In this document: positions 62,993 to 64,000 of the stretch, in pieces
Layout of the letters: every line of letters begins with the position of its first letter
How positions within the stretch are numbered: the stretch's first letter is position 1
The notes under the pieces: generated by a model
Seen by the model: only the letters and a program-made list of their open reading frames with translations
What the model was told of the DNA's origin: nothing
The model's database searches: none
Position numbers and translations under genes: made by a program
Assembly: GCA_020861095.1 (NCBI GenBank)
Contig: JAJBTC010000212.1
Span: forward strand, 24,904 to 88,903
Direction: 5' to 3'
Length of the DNA: 64,000 bases
Source of the DNA: Bacteroides sp.
Lineage (GTDB): Bacteria; Bacteroidota; Bacteroidia; Bacteroidales; Bacteroidaceae

Positions 62993-63883
62993 ATGAAATA
63001 TTTTACCAAAGAAGTTAAGATCGGACTGACAGGCATTGTTGCACTGTGTCTGTTGGTATATGGTATCAACTGGTTGAAAGGGATATACCTGTTCAAACCT
63101 TCCACCTATTATTATGTACACTTCAGCAATGTAAACGGACTGACCAAATCCAGTCCGGTATTCAGCGACGGATTCCGTATCGGTATCGTACGTGACATGC
63201 AATACGATTATACGAGACCCGGTAATATCACCGTAGAAATAGAACTGGATACAGAAATAAAGATACCCAAAGGCAGCCAGGCCCAACTGGAAGCAGAGAT
63301 ATTGGGAGGAGTACGTATGAATCTGTTGTTAGACAGAAACAATACCTACGATTTCTACCAGGTCGGAGACACCTTGCCCGGCACCCTGTCGTTTGGTATT
63401 ATGGAAACGGTAGCCACTCTTATGCCACAACTGGATAGCATGTTGCCCAAGCTTGACTCCATACTTGGGTCGTTGAATACTCTTCTTGCTGATCCGGCTA
63501 TTCCGGCAACCCTTCGCTCGATGGAAACCACCACAGCCAACCTGGCAGCTACCAGCAACCAGCTTCGTATCTTTATGAACAGAGACATACCCGAACTGAC
63601 AGGAAAACTGAACCGGATCGGAGACAATTTCATAGCGGTGAGTGATCAGTTGAAAGATCTGGACTATCAATCTACTTTCGAACAGGTAGAACAGACACTG
63701 ACCAATGTCAGATTGCTCACGGATAAATTGAACAGAAAAGACAATACAATCGGCTTGCTATTGAACGATCCGGACTTCTATAACAACCTGAATACGACTA
63801 CAGCCAATGCGGCCAGCTTACTGGAAGACCTGCAGACCAACCCGAAACGATACGTTCATTTCTCCTTATTCGGAAGAAAATAA
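62993..63883 (+). CDS. MlaD/MCE-domain lipid-transport protein
   Basis: 296 residues. One N-terminal TM segment (TGIVALCLLVYGINWLKGIY) is followed by an MCE domain (YYYVHFSNVNGLTKSSPVFS, RIGIVRDMQYD, EAEILGGVRMNLLLDRNNTY) and a helical tail. MlaD-like proteins bind phospholipid in the periplasm as the substrate-binding part of an ABC lipid transporter. The permease and ATPase genes are not in this window. It shares an operon with the amidase. Only 117 bp of sequence remain to the window end, with no feature seen. Confidence 0.95.
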   Translation: MKYFTKEVKIGLTGIVALCLLVYGINWLKGIYLFKPSTYYYVHFSNVNGLTKSSPVFSDGFRIGIVRDMQYDYTRPGNITVEIELDTEIKIPKGSQAQLEAEILGGVRMNLLLDRNNTYDFYQVGDTLPGTLSFGIMETVATLMPQLDSMLPKLDSILGSLNTLLADPAIPATLRSMETTTANLAATSNQLRIFMNRDIPELTGKLNRIGDNFIAVSDQLKDLDYQSTFEQVEQTLTNVRLLTDKLNRKDNTIGLLLNDPDFYNNLNTTTANAASLLEDLQTNPKRYVHFSLFGRK

Positions 63884-64000
63884 AAATCGTTAAGATTGAT
63901 AATTTAGATTTTCTCCAAATAACAGAGGGAATTAAAAAAACCTCTGGGTACCTTCCGCTAAGTGAAAATAAAAGTTGTAAACGAAGCAAAGAAAAAAGAG

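Overview
The window looks like a chromosomal segment of a gut Bacteroidales bacterium of the Bacteroides/Parabacteroides kind. The evidence is a SusC/SusD polysaccharide-utilisation locus with a hybrid two-component regulator, split methylmalonyl-CoA mutase subunits, Bacteroidetes-type promoters (TAnnTTTG at -7, TTTG near -33), an LptD-like protein and a TonB receptor with the long N-terminal extension of Bacteroidales BtuB-like receptors. The genus is inference; no rRNA is present.

Layout. (1) 334-4619: a leftward operon for a PL6-type polyuronate lyase, an alpha/beta-hydrolase and a D-2-hydroxyacid dehydrogenase, divergent from a GntR/FCD regulator; a TTGGT-AG-ACCAA palindrome sits on the operon promoter. 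(2) 5205-24591: an esterase-rich PUL read leftward (carboxylesterase B, SusC, SusD, a surface-type lipoprotein, two CE1-type esterases, two GH3 glycosidases), with its hybrid two-component regulator divergent. The regulator carries an in-frame amber codon and one GH3 gene a 1-nt frameshift, so this PUL looks damaged. Three GTTCAAA direct repeats lie in the shared control region. (3) 25206-41947: mostly housekeeping genes: acyltransferase, small membrane protein, mutB, mutA, an AspT/YidE-type transporter split by a poly-T frameshift, a cytidylate-kinase-like protein, a MATE transporter, lysS-gpsA-pgi and a lipoprotein. (4) 42038-51217: a HAD phosphatase, then an accessory island: a decayed IS3-family element, two phage-tail-like genes (the large one ending in BACON-like and InlB-like domains), two tandem lipoprotein genes identical in sequence, and a tRNA-Arg(CCG) at the far border. 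(5) 51429-63883: asnA, ung, lptD-like, HD-domain protein, NamZ/DUF1343 muramidase, bile-acid:sodium-symporter-family protein, TonB receptor, N-acetylmuramoyl-L-alanine amidase and an MlaD/MCE protein, a set weighted to envelope and cell-wall functions.

A short palindromic repeat family (core GAGACGCA...TGCGTCTC, with a conserved one-sided flank) occurs at least eight times between genes, twice as inverted pairs, and resembles REP/REPIN elements. The most interesting points are the amber-interrupted PUL regulator with its candidate operators, the poly-T frameshift with an ATGA restart in the transporter, the orphan BACON-domain tail module and the sequence-identical tandem lipoproteins. All functions are assigned from visible motifs and family knowledge; no database search was run.
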